From: Cryptomeria japonica
Taxonomy: Eukaryota > Streptophyta > Pinopsida > Cupressales > Cupressaceae
NCBI RefSeq assembly: GCF_030272615.1
Contig: NC_081412.1
Span: forward strand, 669,750,852 to 669,814,851
Direction of reading: 5' to 3'
DNA length: 64,000 nucleotides
Part shown: one piece after another, positions 12,176-24,171 of the stretch
How the letters are laid out: the number at the start of each line of letters is the position of its first letter
Position numbering within the stretch: position 1 is the first letter of the stretch
Translations under genes and position numbers: made by a program
The notes under the pieces: generated by a model
Seen by the model: the letters and a program-made list of their open reading frames with translations, nothing else
What the model was told of the DNA's origin: nothing
Database searches by the model: none

Positions 12176-12216
<41 letters not shown>

Positions 12217-12667
12217 TGACAAATATGATTGGAAAGAACTTTATACAAGAGAACTCAAAGATATCATAAGGGAAAACGAAGAACTAGAAGAACTTGAAGC
12301 ACTATTTGCAAGGAAAATGCCTAAAGATCTAGTTGGAAGTAAGTATGAAGGTAAAACACCATTTAAATGTTTTAACTGCAATAAAGTTGGTCATATGGCA
12401 TCTAGATGTCCTGACAGACATGCAATATTGAGAGAAGAAGCTAAAAGAACATATAAGCGTAAGCTTGAATATCAGAGATACAAATTCAAGAAGAATAGAG
12501 ACAACTCATGTTACTATGCTGAGGAAGGAGTTACTAATGATTCTAATGAAGAACCGATCAATGGATGGGCTTTCGCTGTAATAAAAGAAGATCAACTGAC
12601 ATCTATTGTTCCACCAGTGGAGCAGGCCCTGATAGCTAAAATTGAAGAAAAGGATGAATGGATCATA
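12050..12667 (+). pseudogene. Copia gag fragment with serine tract
   Basis: Open frame after the E LTR reading SRDTLVGKLSTFELEEFGP, a copia gag C-terminal portion. It continues through a poly-Ser tract, an acidic helix, an intact zinc knuckle (CFNCNKVGHMASRC near 12370) and a linker, and reaches EKDEWII, the residues just before the copia protease active site, at 12667. There it is cut by the hAT-like sequence. Both ends are truncated: the 5' end by E and the 3' end by the hAT element. It is close in sequence to the fragment at 1-441. Confidence 0.8.
12159..12216 (+). repeat. (TCA)n microsatellite in gag
   Basis: About 19 near-perfect TCA repeats with a single G interruption (catcgtcat). In the gag frame they encode a run of Ser. 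The same tract gives spurious His-rich and Asp-rich frames in other phases. Confidence 0.95.
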
Positions 12668-13419
12668 GTTTTTTAGTGGTGAATCTTCACCAATTGGCAA
12701 ATTCCACGTGAACAGTCTGGGGCAACATCGTGGTCAAATCGCTCAGAATTTTGGGATTAACAATACACTATAGAATTTGGCTTTGCCATTGACCACACAC
12801 TGTTGATGTGCATGCCCATAATATTCGACTAGAATCACTCAGACGTGTGTATAAGATCACCTCCATTATTCGCCAGCAATAGTAAAATGACCACATACCT
12901 AGGACCTAATTCGCCAATGGTAAATTAAATATTCATTGCACGCGTCAGCCAAATTTGCCAATATAAATTAAAACATTATAAGTATTCAAGGACCCATTTT
13001 GCCCCGCTTAAATTAAATATTCATTGCACGCTCACGCAATTTGCTAAAAATGCAATTAAATTAAATGTTTGTTGGCAACTGCGATGCCTGAGACCCGCAT
13101 AATTCACCAAAAATGCAATCATGGATTGCTATAAATACACTCTTTCTTACACTTTTTCTTACAATTTGTTCATGTCTGATTAGTAAATTGGGAGCTCTCG
13201 AGTCTCGATTCACATTCTGCAAATTGAGTTGGAAATTCGAAGTTCATTCACATTGTAGGTCAGGGCAGAGGGCCAGAGTTACAATCCTACAACACAGGCC
13301 CATGCATTCTTGATTCCTAATTCAGAGAATTGAGAAGGCATAAAGGTGAGTAATCATTTCTTCATACTTGATAGTATTAGTTTTAACTTTTAATTCGTAG
13401 TGAGAGTTCAAGACTCAAG
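12668..13419 (+). other. 5' noncoding region of the hAT-like element
   Basis: Begins where the copia gag frame is interrupted. It contains a short inverted repeat (ggtgaatcttcacc near 12679) and AT-rich sequence with repeated attggcaaatt / ttgccaat and aaattaaatattcattgcacgc units (12925-13035). A TATA-like ctataaatacac lies near 13130, about 290 bases before the ATG. A possible small 5'-leader intron (gtgagt at 13346 to cgtag at 13400) is too short to be convincing. No terminal inverted repeat pair could be matched to a 3' end. Confidence 0.5.
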
Positions 13420-16239
13420 ATGTCACAGTCAAACATGGGTGAGACTCCTCAGCGTGGTGAAGGGATTGAAATGTCACACAAGGGTGAGACTAAGACTCCT
13501 CAAGGTGGTGAAGGGATTGGGATGTTAGACAAGGGTAAGACTCCTCAGGGCGGTGAAACTAAAGGGATTGAGAGGCCATCAAAATGCCCAAAACCTAAGC
13601 TTAAAGATACCACCATAAAGTCTTTCTTTGGAATTGGCAAAGTTTCTGGTCCATCAACTTCTGCAGTTGTAGAAGCCATTCATAGTATCTCACCACCACC
13701 ACAAGGTGGGATTGTCATTGAGTTAAATGCATCAAATGAGGATGACAATACTGACATGATAGAAGATGTTGTAAGGGATCCACACAATTAGATAACTCAC
13801 ACGGATGCAAATGCTAGTACTGAAGATGATGTTGGTTGGAAGAAAAGAAAAAGGAAAGTAAAACTGGGGCGAGAGTGGGAGATGACAAGGAGTTTTAAGA
13901 TTGATTGGGTAGAAAAGTACCTATTCATTGAACCAGTCCCAAACAATGATGAACAACCAACAGAATGTAGGTGCAAGATTTGTAGCTAGAAAACTAAAAG
14001 AGAGAAGAAGATGCAACTAAAGCTTGACACCATAGAAAAGCATATTGGTAAGGTTTATGAAAAATAGATCATAGATGGAAATGAAACATGAGTAGTAAGA
14101 TGGAAATCAAAGGAAGAATTTCTTCATGTTAAGTGTGTCGTGGAATATGAAGAGCATAACCACAAAACAACACTGATTGGTAATAGTGGATTTGGAAATA
14201 CAATCAAGGCTGGGCTTGAACATGCAGCGAAAGATGCAAACCTAGCAAAGACTGTTCAGATGAGTGTTGTTTTTCATATTATGGCGAGAGGGCATCCTAT
14301 GAAAGATTTCCCAGAATTTAGTAATTTATTATCTCTTTTGAATGTTCCTCACTAGCCTATGTCACATTGGTCAATAAATGCTGGATGGGAAATGGCAAAC
14401 TGTCTCGCTGAGGTGGAAAAGCAAAATTTACAAGAGAGTGTAAAAGAGTCAAATTTAATTTCATTATCCATAGATGAAGTTACTGTGGTAGATAACACTG
14501 CTTGGGTTTGTATGAAAGTGTATATTGTAAAAGAACATGTCCACCGAGTTCATCTACACTGTGTTCATAGAATGAGGGGCAATTCAACAACAGAAAATTT
14601 ATATTTGGAAGTTAAGAAATCTTTGAATGAAATTGCTAATATGGATGACTTGACAATTGCCAAGAAGTTGGTGTGTGTTGGAGCTGATGGAGCTACAGTA
14701 ATGCAAGGTCAAAGGACTAGTCTTTGCGCAAGATTACAAACTAGTATTGCACCATACATGGTTATCATTTACTGCATGGCCCATCGAATAAATTTAGCAT
14801 ATAGAATTGTAATCAATTTCCCTATAGTGTCAAAAGTTGAAGATCTGGTCCACGAGCTCCACTCATACTTCTACTGAAGTCCTAAACGTTTTGCAGAATT
14901 TCAGATTTTTGCTGAGGGAGTAACAGGAGGAAACAAGCTTCTCAGGGATGTTGAGACCAGATGGATCTCCTTGCATGGAATAGTGGAATGAGTTCTAATA
15001 GAATATTAATCCTTGATCAGTCTAATGTATGAGCAACGCCTCACAGTAGACAAAGCTCTTGATCTCTTACATAAGTTAAGTGATATAGAGACTCTGTTAA
15101 CTTTAGCTAGTCTTCTCCCCATGTTGGATTCAATGAAAAAACTTGTTAAGAAAGCCCAAGATAGAACTATGTATATCAATGAGTATAGAACTCTACATAA
15201 ATTGACATGCTTGAGCCTGGATGGTCTATATTTAGATCTAACAAGGTGAAGCCCAAATTTTTTTAGGTGGCAGATAATTACAAATTTGAATCATGCTGAA
15301 ATTTTTTTACATTTCAATACAAAAAATGAGTTATGTGTCTTTGTAAAAGGATTTCAGATACCAATGCACCAATCTAAGATGGGCAAGCGAGGCAGAGCAC
15401 TACTAGTTAAAAAGGAAGATTTTGACAAAATTGTGAAATTTGTTAGTGATAATTTGAAGTCTATTGCAGATGAACTTTTGACTAAGATTCATGAAAGATT
15501 CTCTTGAGAAGAAATACTTGAAGCCATGGGTTGTGTGTATCCTCAATTTTAGTATTCAATTGGAGATAATCCAAATGACGCAAAGATGTATCATAAAAAA
15601 CTAGAGGAATTGATATTGACATTTTCAAAAGATGCATATTGCAATGGACAGCCAATAGAAGGAATTTTAAATTCAGATCATCTTAGAAAACAATGTAAAC
15701 AATTTGCATTAGTTATAAAACAACAGTTGGTTAACTTGGAGAATCCATTTGAACCTGGATCAATCACAAGGCTTTGGAAAAGGATAGATCAAAGTGAAGC
15801 ATTGCATATTGCAATACCAAAATATTTGAAACTTGCTGATTTATGTCAAACAATGATATTAGGGTTGGTGGAAGATGAGAGAGTTTTCAGTGCATTAGGG
15901 CTTTTGAAATCAAAGATCAGAAACAAATTAGACAAGAATTTGGAAACTTGCTTGAGGTTGTTTGTAACCCAATATAATGTTAGAGATTTTCCATATGATA
16001 GGGCACTGGCAATCTAGAGTTCCATGCGTGAAAGACGAGGGGTGTGAAACACTTTAAAAGTTGGTGGTGTTACTGCTAGTGCTAGTGCTGAGACAAATGA
16101 ATATGATGGATCGCAGACTCAGAGTCAGCTTTAAGATGAAGACATTTTTGAATACCTGACTTAGAATGAAGATGAACCTATTAGTACTAGTCAATTTCCG
16201 GATCTTGACACCATTTGGGATATGGAAGCCTCAGAGTGA
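13420..16239 (+). pseudogene. hAT-superfamily transposase (ZNF862-like), stop-riddled
   Basis: One frame of 940 codons from ATG at 13420 to TGA at 16237, without frameshifts but with 15 internal stops (TAG at 13789, 13987, 14065, 14353, 15550, 16015, 16162; TGA at 14089, 14875, 14989, 15247, 15505, 16045; TAA at 15007, 16132). In order: a low-complexity N-terminus with repeated TPQGGE; a BED-like zinc finger (CRCKIC ... EKH near 13970-14043); an RNase H-like core with LSIDEV near 14461, VGADGATV near 14680, CMAHRINLA near 14773 and ETRWIS near 14955; and the C-terminal hAT dimerisation segment (EDERVFSALGLLKSKIRNKL near 15870). These motifs place it with hAT-type transposases of the domesticated ZNF862/KIAA1586-like group. 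It would have excised and inserted DNA; here it is inactive. Confidence 0.85.
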
Positions 16240-18708
16240 GTCACTGAAGTGAATTAGCAGTCAGTTTATAGGTATTTATAATTATACTACAGTTCTTGAG
16301 TCATATTAAAATTTGAATTTGCAAAATTGCAATACTATAGTTGTCATTGATGATTTTTGATATTGTATTCCTTGAATTTGTCAATCAGAACGGATACTTA
16401 TTTCATATTTTTAATTGTGAATTTGAATTATTAGTAAATAATTGAATTATTAGTAAATTGGTATTTGGTTCCACATTATGTTGAACATGAAATGCAACAA
16501 TTTGTGTCACAAGACCCATAAAATTATTCATATTGCATAATTGTTACTGCTAGAACCTTTCTACTATTCTATATTAAATGCTTAACATGATGTTCATGCC
16601 GATTAGGGATTTGTGCTTGTTTTTTGTCTTAGTTGGCTAATAAACCGAAGTTGTCGTGCATTGAAAATCTGAGTTATCCTCTCTTTATTTGTCCATGTCA
16701 ATGTCAAGTGTGGTAAAATGGCTGGTTAGACATGTTTAATGTTTCATCTCTAACTCACAGATAAATTTTATGTTTAACAATTTAAGTGGTGACTTAGCAA
16801 GTGTTGGTTTGGGTTTAAATCATGAGATCTCTAGTTTTTTGAGTGTTAGAATTTTATGTTAGCGAGCTGGAGATTGTTAATGAAATTGCTTTGGTCACGA
16901 GGTCTCAAATTGGTTTGATGCCATGCATTATAGCTGTGAGAGTTAGTGAGTAAGTACTAAGTCATTAATGGTACTCACTGGGTCACTGCGGTCAAGAGAT
17001 AAAAAGTTTTGAGATTTTATGGTTATCGCTATCTCGCAGGTCCTTTATCATCAAGTTAGTTTAAGTTGTGAGATTGCGAGTACTAGGAGATTTTAGTTGT
17101 CGCTACCTCGCAAGATGTTTTGAACTTGACCATTTTATGTTGCGAGGTTACGACTGGGTGTGATTTTATGTTATCACAAGGTCATGAGGTGTTCGCGGTT
17201 AAGTCATTTTAATTTGGTATCGCAGCTTAGTTGGTTTCATCACTTGCTCATAGATTTTGAAGTTGTTTGGCATTTTAAGTTGCAATCTGGAAACAGGTAA
17301 GTTTTGGTCTAATTTTGTGGTCATCACATGCTTGCGGGTTTGTAAGTCTTAAGTGAAAAAGTGTTGCGAGAATGCGATGACGGTTAAGTGTCTTGTTGTC
17401 ATGGGATCACAAGGGTTTAAGTCAAGTTAAGTTTCTAGTTGCGAGCTTGTGATGAAATAAGTTGTTTTGTTAGATTTGCAATGGTCGCCAGCTCACAGGT
17501 AAAGAAAGAATATTACAAATGTTGTTGCAAGGTTGCGTCTGAAGGGCTTGATGAAGATCAATGGCTGTTGCTCACTTGTGAGATTCTTTGAGGATTCGTA
17601 AAAGGGGTTGCGAGCTTGTGATTAAGAGGATTTGGTAGCATTGTCGATAACTCACCGACTCCTTTCCAAATTGTTATAACCGATTGTGAGTGTGCGATTA
17701 AAGATGGGGATTGACATGTGGACTTGTTTGTTGGGTTTTGTAAAAGTTTTGCATGGCAATCACCAATCAAATGCCACAGTAGCTATTGCTAGTTCATGCA
17801 AGTGTGGCAAGTAATATTAATGAGACTTGAATGATTAATGAGACGGTGCCCAAATACCATAAATTGCATGATCGAGATGAGATTTTGACATTTGTATAAT
17901 TGCATTAATGTCGCACTAGCTAGTTCATGCAAGTGTGGCAAACCGCAAATGGCAATTAATGAGACTTGAGAGAAGTGACAATGCCCAAATACTATTTTAT
18001 GTTGTGAGCTTGCGACTGGGTGTGATTTTATATTATCGCAAGGTCACAAGGTGTTCACAGTTAAGTCATTTTAAGTTGTGATCTGGTGACAGGTAAGTTT
18101 TGGTTTGATTTTGTGGTCATTGCATGCTTGCGGGTTTTTAAGTCTTAAGTCAAAAAGTGTTGTGAGCATGCAATGGTGGTTAAGTGTCTTGTTGTCATAG
18201 GATCGCAAGGGTTTAGTGTCTTGCTATCGCAGGATCACAAGGGTTAAGTGTCTTGATGTCGCTCACTCGCAAGATTCTTTGAGGATTTGTAAAAGGGGTT
18301 GCAAGCTTGCAATTAAGAAGATTTGGTAGCATTGTCGCTAACTTGATAACATGTGCACTTAGTTGTCGGGTTCTGTAAAAGTTTTGAATGGCAATCACAA
18401 TCAAATAGAAGGGCATGAATTCAAATTTTGCTCGAGTAGTTCAGCTTTAAAGTTTGAAATTTGAATTAATGCCATAGTAGCTAGTTCATGCAAGTGTGGA
18501 AATTAATGAGACTTGAGACTTGAGAGAAGTGATGGTGCCCAAATACCGTAAATTGCATGATAGAGCCAAAAAAATTTATAATTGCATTAATGCATTCTAT
18601 CTTCGAGGTAATCCAGTGAATTGATCTCTGCAACAACGTTGGAGAATTTAGAGTGTTGGGTGTGGGAAAATTTCAAAAAATTGGTTAAGTTTTTCTCCTA
18701 CAGCTAAA
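16240..18708. repeat. Noncoding region with diverged internal duplications
   Basis: No gene seen. Many TCGC/GCGA words sit in an otherwise AT-rich background. Three kinds of blocks recur. The first, gcgactgggtgtgattttat..atcacaaggtca, is at about 17148 and 18013. The second, gaggattcgtaaaaggggttgcgagcttg, is at about 17590 and 18280. The third, agctagttcatgcaagtgtgg..aatgagacttga, is near 17790, 17918 and 18478. It may include the 3' end of the hAT element and the upstream region of frame D; neither boundary is visible. Confidence 0.65.
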
Positions 18709-21552
18709 ATGAGCTAGGTGACGAGTGGAACTGGAGCTTCCAAGCCCAAGCCCATGACAAGTGGAGAAGAAGGACATAGAGGTTCCAAGGCCAGTGCCAC
18801 TGAGGAAAAGATGGTTAAGAAATACAAAGAAGAATTTGTAGATTTGATGCCAAGGACTTCCATTGCTTTGAATACAAATTATTTGGCATGGAAAGATTTA
18901 TGGAGCCAATGCAAAAACCCTACCATGCCTAATATGACTAGTTCTACTCTATTTAATTATTTCTGGAATAATAGGGTTAAGGGTGTCCCGATGTCAAACC
19001 CTTGAGATTTAAATATGGGAAAGTTAATTGTGCCAGATGTGTATGTTGATGTGGATTTGATCAAAGAGTTGGCCAAATGCTATTGCCTAGTATCTAGGGT
19101 AATCAGAAGAAAGAACCAGTCTGCCCTAGTTTCAATTAACAAATCTAGCTTTGTTGAATCTTTCCAGATTACTGGTGTTGCATGTACAGATATAGATTTG
19201 GAGTGGATTGCAGAGGATTATGACAAATACAAAGGTGTTATCAAGAAGCATGCAATCCCCAGATACATGCCTAGGGTGAATAGGAAGCCGGTTATAATTC
19301 TAGAGAGTATCAAACCACCATTTGACATCACACCTTTCCACCATTATATGCATTGTACAATCTATGGATTATGCAGAGTGTTGGGTTTTGATGGAGATTC
19401 AACAGTGTTAGTTGAATTACTAATGATGGCTATGGAAATTCAATACCCAGATGTTAACAAAGATTACGATCATGTGGGCTATGTGGTTGAACACATTCAT
19501 AATGCTCTAGTTGAAATTCAGAGTGGTGCACCCAGCCCTACATTCAAGCATTATTCATGGTTGATGCATTTAATCTTGTTCTATAATGTTGAGTTCATGG
19601 ATAAAGAATTAGAGATTTTCAAAGAAGAATTCAGTGTCTTAATGCCAATACAAAGATGGACCCAGGTTTGGGACAGTAGTTCTCCCCGTTCTTCTTTCCC
19701 TTTCTTTGAAAATTGGATTGTTTCGCCAATTATGGAAATGCTAGGAATAATTAGGGAATGATTGTCAATTGATGTTAGGAGAGTTTTGAGACCTTACTAG
19801 TTTGTTCCAAACTGGTCTATTTCATATAACTAGGGGGACTTTTATTTTTTTGATAACTTTTATGTGATTAGAGTCTATGGGTGTCCTCAGCCTCCCCATA
19901 TTTTACCAAAATTTGTTCCAATTAGGATTGATTTTATGGAGTTTATCTGGCAATTGACCCTAGTTTAAAAAGAATACCTTGATAAACACAGGAAGGGTTC
20001 TCTTCTTCCAAGGCTTTGGGTTGCATCTGATTTTACCATTGGTAGGAGTTGCTTTAATCAAGTAAACAATTTCCTTAAACAATATAAGTTGGTTAATGTT
20101 GTGTCTAGATTTTGTGATCCGGTACAATTTATTAAAGTTGCAATGCCAAAAATGACACCTTGGGCCACAATAAAAGACCATGAACCATTGGATGATGAAG
20201 ATGTGGTTAGAAATTTGCTGAGAAAAGATGAAGTATAAGAAATGAGAAGAAAATGGAAAAAATTGATGAGAGTTGAAGCAGAATTGAAGGCTGCTGACCC
20301 TAGTTTTTCAGGTTTTTGTCCTGATAGCCCATACCTGGAGAGGATTAACAAAATGCTAAGTTTATATGAAATTCTGATGGAACAAATGCCTCAAATTCCA
20401 GATTCAGAAGTGGTTGCTTAGTAGCAAGACCCCCAAGATGGACATTCTTCACATGGCAAGAGGCCACTTAGTGTGTCTGTTGATGATGTAGAGAGTGGGG
20501 ATGAAGTTCAATCTACCCCAACTGCAAAGAAACAAAAAACCAATGAGGTCGGTACAATTGTGAGGAGAGACCTTGCTAGAGAAATTGTTACAGAACAAGG
20601 ACAATACTTTCATCAAATAAGGACACATGTCAAAGAAGTAGGGCATAATGAAGAATAGGGAGAAACAAACGAAGCCCTTTCTTAAGGCTTTGATGAGTGT
20701 GTGATGTTGTCGAATGAGTTCATGAAAGATGACGACTTTATTAAGTCAGATGAATTTAAAAGTTTTTTGTCAAGATTGAAACAAAAACAATTAAGACAAA
20801 ATCTGATCATAGAGGAAGAAAATGAAGAAAAGAAATAGGAGATCATCAAGGCACTACAGGAATATGATCCTGACAGGGAGCAAATATTTGTGGAACAGGC
20901 AAGATAATTGATTAAGAGTACTAGTATGATTATGATGCCTGATTGGGATATCCAATCTACTTTTATTATTGATCAGGTTAGGAAGCAAGAGGACCCAATG
21001 TTCAAAACTAAATTTGAAATTAGAGATGTAATAAGAGGATCAGGATTTAATCCTAAGTCAAAGACACTTGCTGCTTGGTCTTTGGCCCCTTCCACTCAAA
21101 AGCCCCACCTTCTAAATATCCAAGTAGAAAAGAAAGTTGACAGAATGATCTGGAACTTGCAAAACACAATTGACACAGAGATTGCCTCTTTTTTGACTCA
21201 AGTTTGTTTCATGAATTTATCAAAAATAGAGAATTTGTCAAGAAGATACACAGAAACATATACCCAATTGATTGCATTGTCTAAAAAATATGAAGAGACA
21301 CTGATGAAGAAGGGCACTCTGAAGGAAGAGTTAGTGGAGTTGAAAGAAAAAATTGCAAATGAGCCCCCTCCAACACAAATTATAGAACAACTACAAGTAC
21401 AAGAAATACCAACTGATGTGACAACAAAAATGGAGAAATACATAGGGAAAATTGAAAAGCTTGAAAAGGAACAAAATGTCAAGGCTATCTCTATTGTGTC
21501 AGAAATTCTAAAACACAAGATTAACATATTGAAAGGAAAATTTCAATGGTAG
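18709..21552 (+). pseudogene. Long unknown frame D, remote ORF2-like protein
   Basis: A 947-codon frame from ATG (M-S-stop-V-T-S) to TAG at 21550. It has no frameshift but 13 internal stops (TAG at 18715, 19798, 19831, 20419, 20422, 20656, 20836; TAA at 19966, 20236, 20683, 20905; TGA at 19003, 19759). No domain I recognise. The first ~330 codons look globular. A basic, NLS-like PTAKKQKT lies near 20520. The last ~250 codons are strongly coiled-coil (LKEELVELKEKI, MEKYIGKIEKLEKEQ). The order matches ORF2 of elements A, B and C. Weak local matches are CLVSRVIRRKNQ...SFVESFQITGV near 19087 and FKHYSWLMHLILFYN near 19543, set against the ORF2 motifs LSRVH...TKEAV...G and FTFGNLLVCLMLH. I infer remote homology. 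No LTR or gag was identified for D, and copia pol follows directly. Confidence 0.55.
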
Positions 21553-21649
21553 TGCATGATTTGCACATTTCTTTGAAAGAGGCAAGTAAAACATCCTCTG
21601 AGGCTGTCACTTTTCTTGGAACTTTATTCAATGTTTGGTCAGGAAGAAG
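21553..21649 (+). other. Junction between frame D and copia J
   Basis: Short stretch in which a second phase reads a helical segment (SLKEASKTSSEAVTFLGTLF) that may continue the D protein by frameshift, before copia integrase similarity starts. No LTR end or target duplication is visible at the join. Confidence 0.35.
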
Positions 21650-23755
21650 CAGATTAATGGATAAGCTAGATACTGCAATGATGAATCAAGTTTCTCACAA
21701 AGATTTGCAAGGTATTACTCCTTTTTATGCTTGGGCTGGTAGGAAACCGATTGTGAGACATTTCAGAGTCTTTGGGTGTCCAACATGGGCTCGCATACCT
21801 CCACAGAAATGCAAGGCATTGGAACCATAGAGTCGACCTTGCATATTTGTTGGATATCCTGAGGGTGTTAAGGCATATAGATTGATGGATCCTGAGACAC
21901 ATGAGGTGTTCATTGAGAGGAGTGTTCACTTTGAGGAAAGCTCTCCTAGCTTAGCCTCTCTACCTCCTCCACCTTACTCCATTGTGGATAGTGATGCTAG
22001 TGATTCAGATGATGAGAGTCCTTCAACTCTGACTCACAAGGTTACACCTCTGCAGGCTCCACTTGTAGTTGAGGAGCCTCATTCTCCACCTCCACCTAGA
22101 CCTTGTTGGGCTCAACAAACACTTGAGTTTGCGGGTTCTCTTGTTGGGGATCCTTCAGATACATGGAGAACTCGATCACAACATCAGGATCTTCCACATG
22201 CATTCATTGCTACTGCTTCTGATCCACAGACATTTAGGGAAGCATCAGGGGTTCCCCGAGTGGGACCAAGCTATGGAGGAGTATAGTTCCTTGATGAGGA
22301 ACAACACCTGGGATTTAGTCCATCTCCCTAAGGGGAGAAAGATGGTTTGATGTAAGTGGATCTATCAAACCAAGTATGCAATGGATGGTAGTGTGGATAA
22401 GTACAAGGCTTGGCTTGTTGTGAAAGATTTCTCCCAGATAGCAGGTGTTGACTATGTTGAGACCTTTGCACCCATAGCCAAGATGAACTCCATTTGCTTG
22501 AAACTTGCTATTGTTGTAGCTCATGGTTGGGTTGTACATCAGATGGATGTGAAGAGTGCCTTTCTTAATGGTGACCTTGATGAGGAGATTTATATGGAGC
22601 AGCCGTAGGGTTTCATCCAGGATACTTCCTTGGTTTGTAGACTAAGGAAATCTCTCTATGGTCTTAAGTAGGCCCCCAGGGCTTGGTATGCCAAGATGGA
22701 TTCCTTTCTTCTCTCAGCAAGGTTCACCAAGTGTCATTCTGATCTGAATGTCTATATTTTGTGATAGGATGACTCTCACATGATACTTGTGCTCTATGTT
22801 GATGATTTGATCATTACAGGGAGTACCGCATCCATCATTAGTAGGGTCAAATCTGCTTTGCATGACAAATTTTCTATGACTGACTTGGGTCTTTTGCACT
22901 ACTTTCGTAGGATAGAGATTTCATAGTCACCTGCTAGGATTACACTATCGCAACCAACGTATTCTCTTGATCTACTTGCACACTTTCATATGTCTGATTG
23001 TAATCTTGCCCCGACTCCCTTTCTTTTAGGAGTCAAGCTTGAGGTTCATTGTTCTTCTCCACTAGTTGATGCCACTTTGTATCTTCAGCTTGTGGGTAGT
23101 CTCATCTACTTGACCCATACACGCCCTGATATTTCATTTGTAGTTGGCATGGTTTCCTGCTTCATGCAGGAACCACATGAGCTTCTTTGGAAAGGAACCA
23201 CATGAGCTTCTTTGGAAAGCCACCAAACGCATCCTTCATTACATCCAGGGTACACATCACTATGGGATTCACTATGCAGCAGGCACAGGACTTCGCTTGG
23301 TTGGTTACACAGACTCTGATTGGGCTTGTGATCTTGATGATCATAAGTCTACTTTAGGTTACATTTTTCAACTTGGTTTAGGCCCCATTTGTTGGCAGAG
23401 CAAGAAGCAACATGCTATTGCTCTCTCTTCGATTGAGGCTGAGTATCAAGGTGTTGTTAATGTAGCGACTGAGACCATTTGGCTTCAGTAGATTCTCACA
23501 GAGTTTGGGTTCACCACTCCACGACCGACAGTTCTACATTGCGACAATCAGAGTTCTATTGCAATCTCGAAGAACACCGTACAGCACCAGCGGACCAAAC
23601 ACATTGAGATTCATATGCACTATATCTGAGAGCTCATTCAGGAGCAGGTCATTGATTTGCAATATTGTCCTACAGCAGAGCAAGTTGCAGACATATTCAC
23701 CAAACCTTTCACCGAGAGTAAGCTCCAGCAGTTGTGAGCTCTCTTGGGGGTGTAG
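21650..23755 (+). pseudogene. Copia J pol: integrase C-terminus to RNase H
   Basis: Starts within the integrase C-terminal region (GITPFYAWAGRKPIVRHFRV near 21715). It runs through a proline/serine-rich linker (~21950-22110), reverse transcriptase ([20 protein letters not shown] near 22534; LYVDDLIITG near 22792) and RNase H (YTDSDWACDLDDHKST near 23305; ALSSIEAEYQG). It ends at QVADIFTKPFTESKLQQL-stop-ALLGV, stop at 23753. Frameshifts occur near 22255 and at the 25-bp duplication at 23169. Many stops (for example 22606, 22666, 22762). Gag, protease and most of integrase are missing: frame D lies directly upstream instead. Confidence 0.85.
23169..23218 (+). repeat. 25-bp tandem duplication in copia J
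   Basis: ggaaccacatgagcttcttt plus ggaaa occurs twice in succession (23169-23193 and 23194-23218). It lies in the reverse transcriptase/RNase H connection and shifts the frame by one. Confidence 0.95.
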
Positions 23756-23814
23756 GATGTGTCATTAGGGGGGGTTAGCTGACTTCTCCTTCCTCTCTTA
23801 TGGGGGGGACTTTT

Positions 23815-24035
23815 TGTTAGGGTTTCAAGCAGATCCAAAGAAAATATGAACTAACAATTATATGCAGATTTAAATACAAAAGATAAAGAAATAAAACAAA
23901 ACACAGATAACACAGAGATTTAACGTGGTTCACCCAGAATGGGTTACGTCCACCATACACAGCCGTCCAATCTTTATTATCCAGCAAAAATAGTACATCA
24001 ACCTTACTTTGCTGATCAGTCGCCACATTTCAACA
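23815..24035 (-). repeat. 3' LTR of G, internally deleted
   Basis: 221 bp, + strand TGTTAGGGTTTC...ACATTTCAACA. Relative to the other LTR it lacks about 144 bases between ccttac and tttgctgatc, with a TAC microhomology at the break. In element orientation the missing part lies in U3. Confidence 0.9.
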
Positions 24036-24171
24036 ATCTCCCACTTGGAGACTGATCAGGCTCCACACCGAACAATCTCCCACTTAGAGACTGATACTAC
24101 ATGACACCACTATACATGCAACATTCGCTGGATAAAACACTAGGACTTGACTAGTATAAATTTCACAATTA

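Noticed and set aside
11991..12269. His-rich and Asp-rich frames across the (TCA)n tract
   Set aside because: They are out-of-phase or antisense readings of the microsatellite; the Ser phase belongs to the gag frame.
13346..13400. A 55-base 5'-leader intron in the hAT element
   Set aside because: Donor and acceptor look fair but the length is below the usual plant minimum; left only as a remark.
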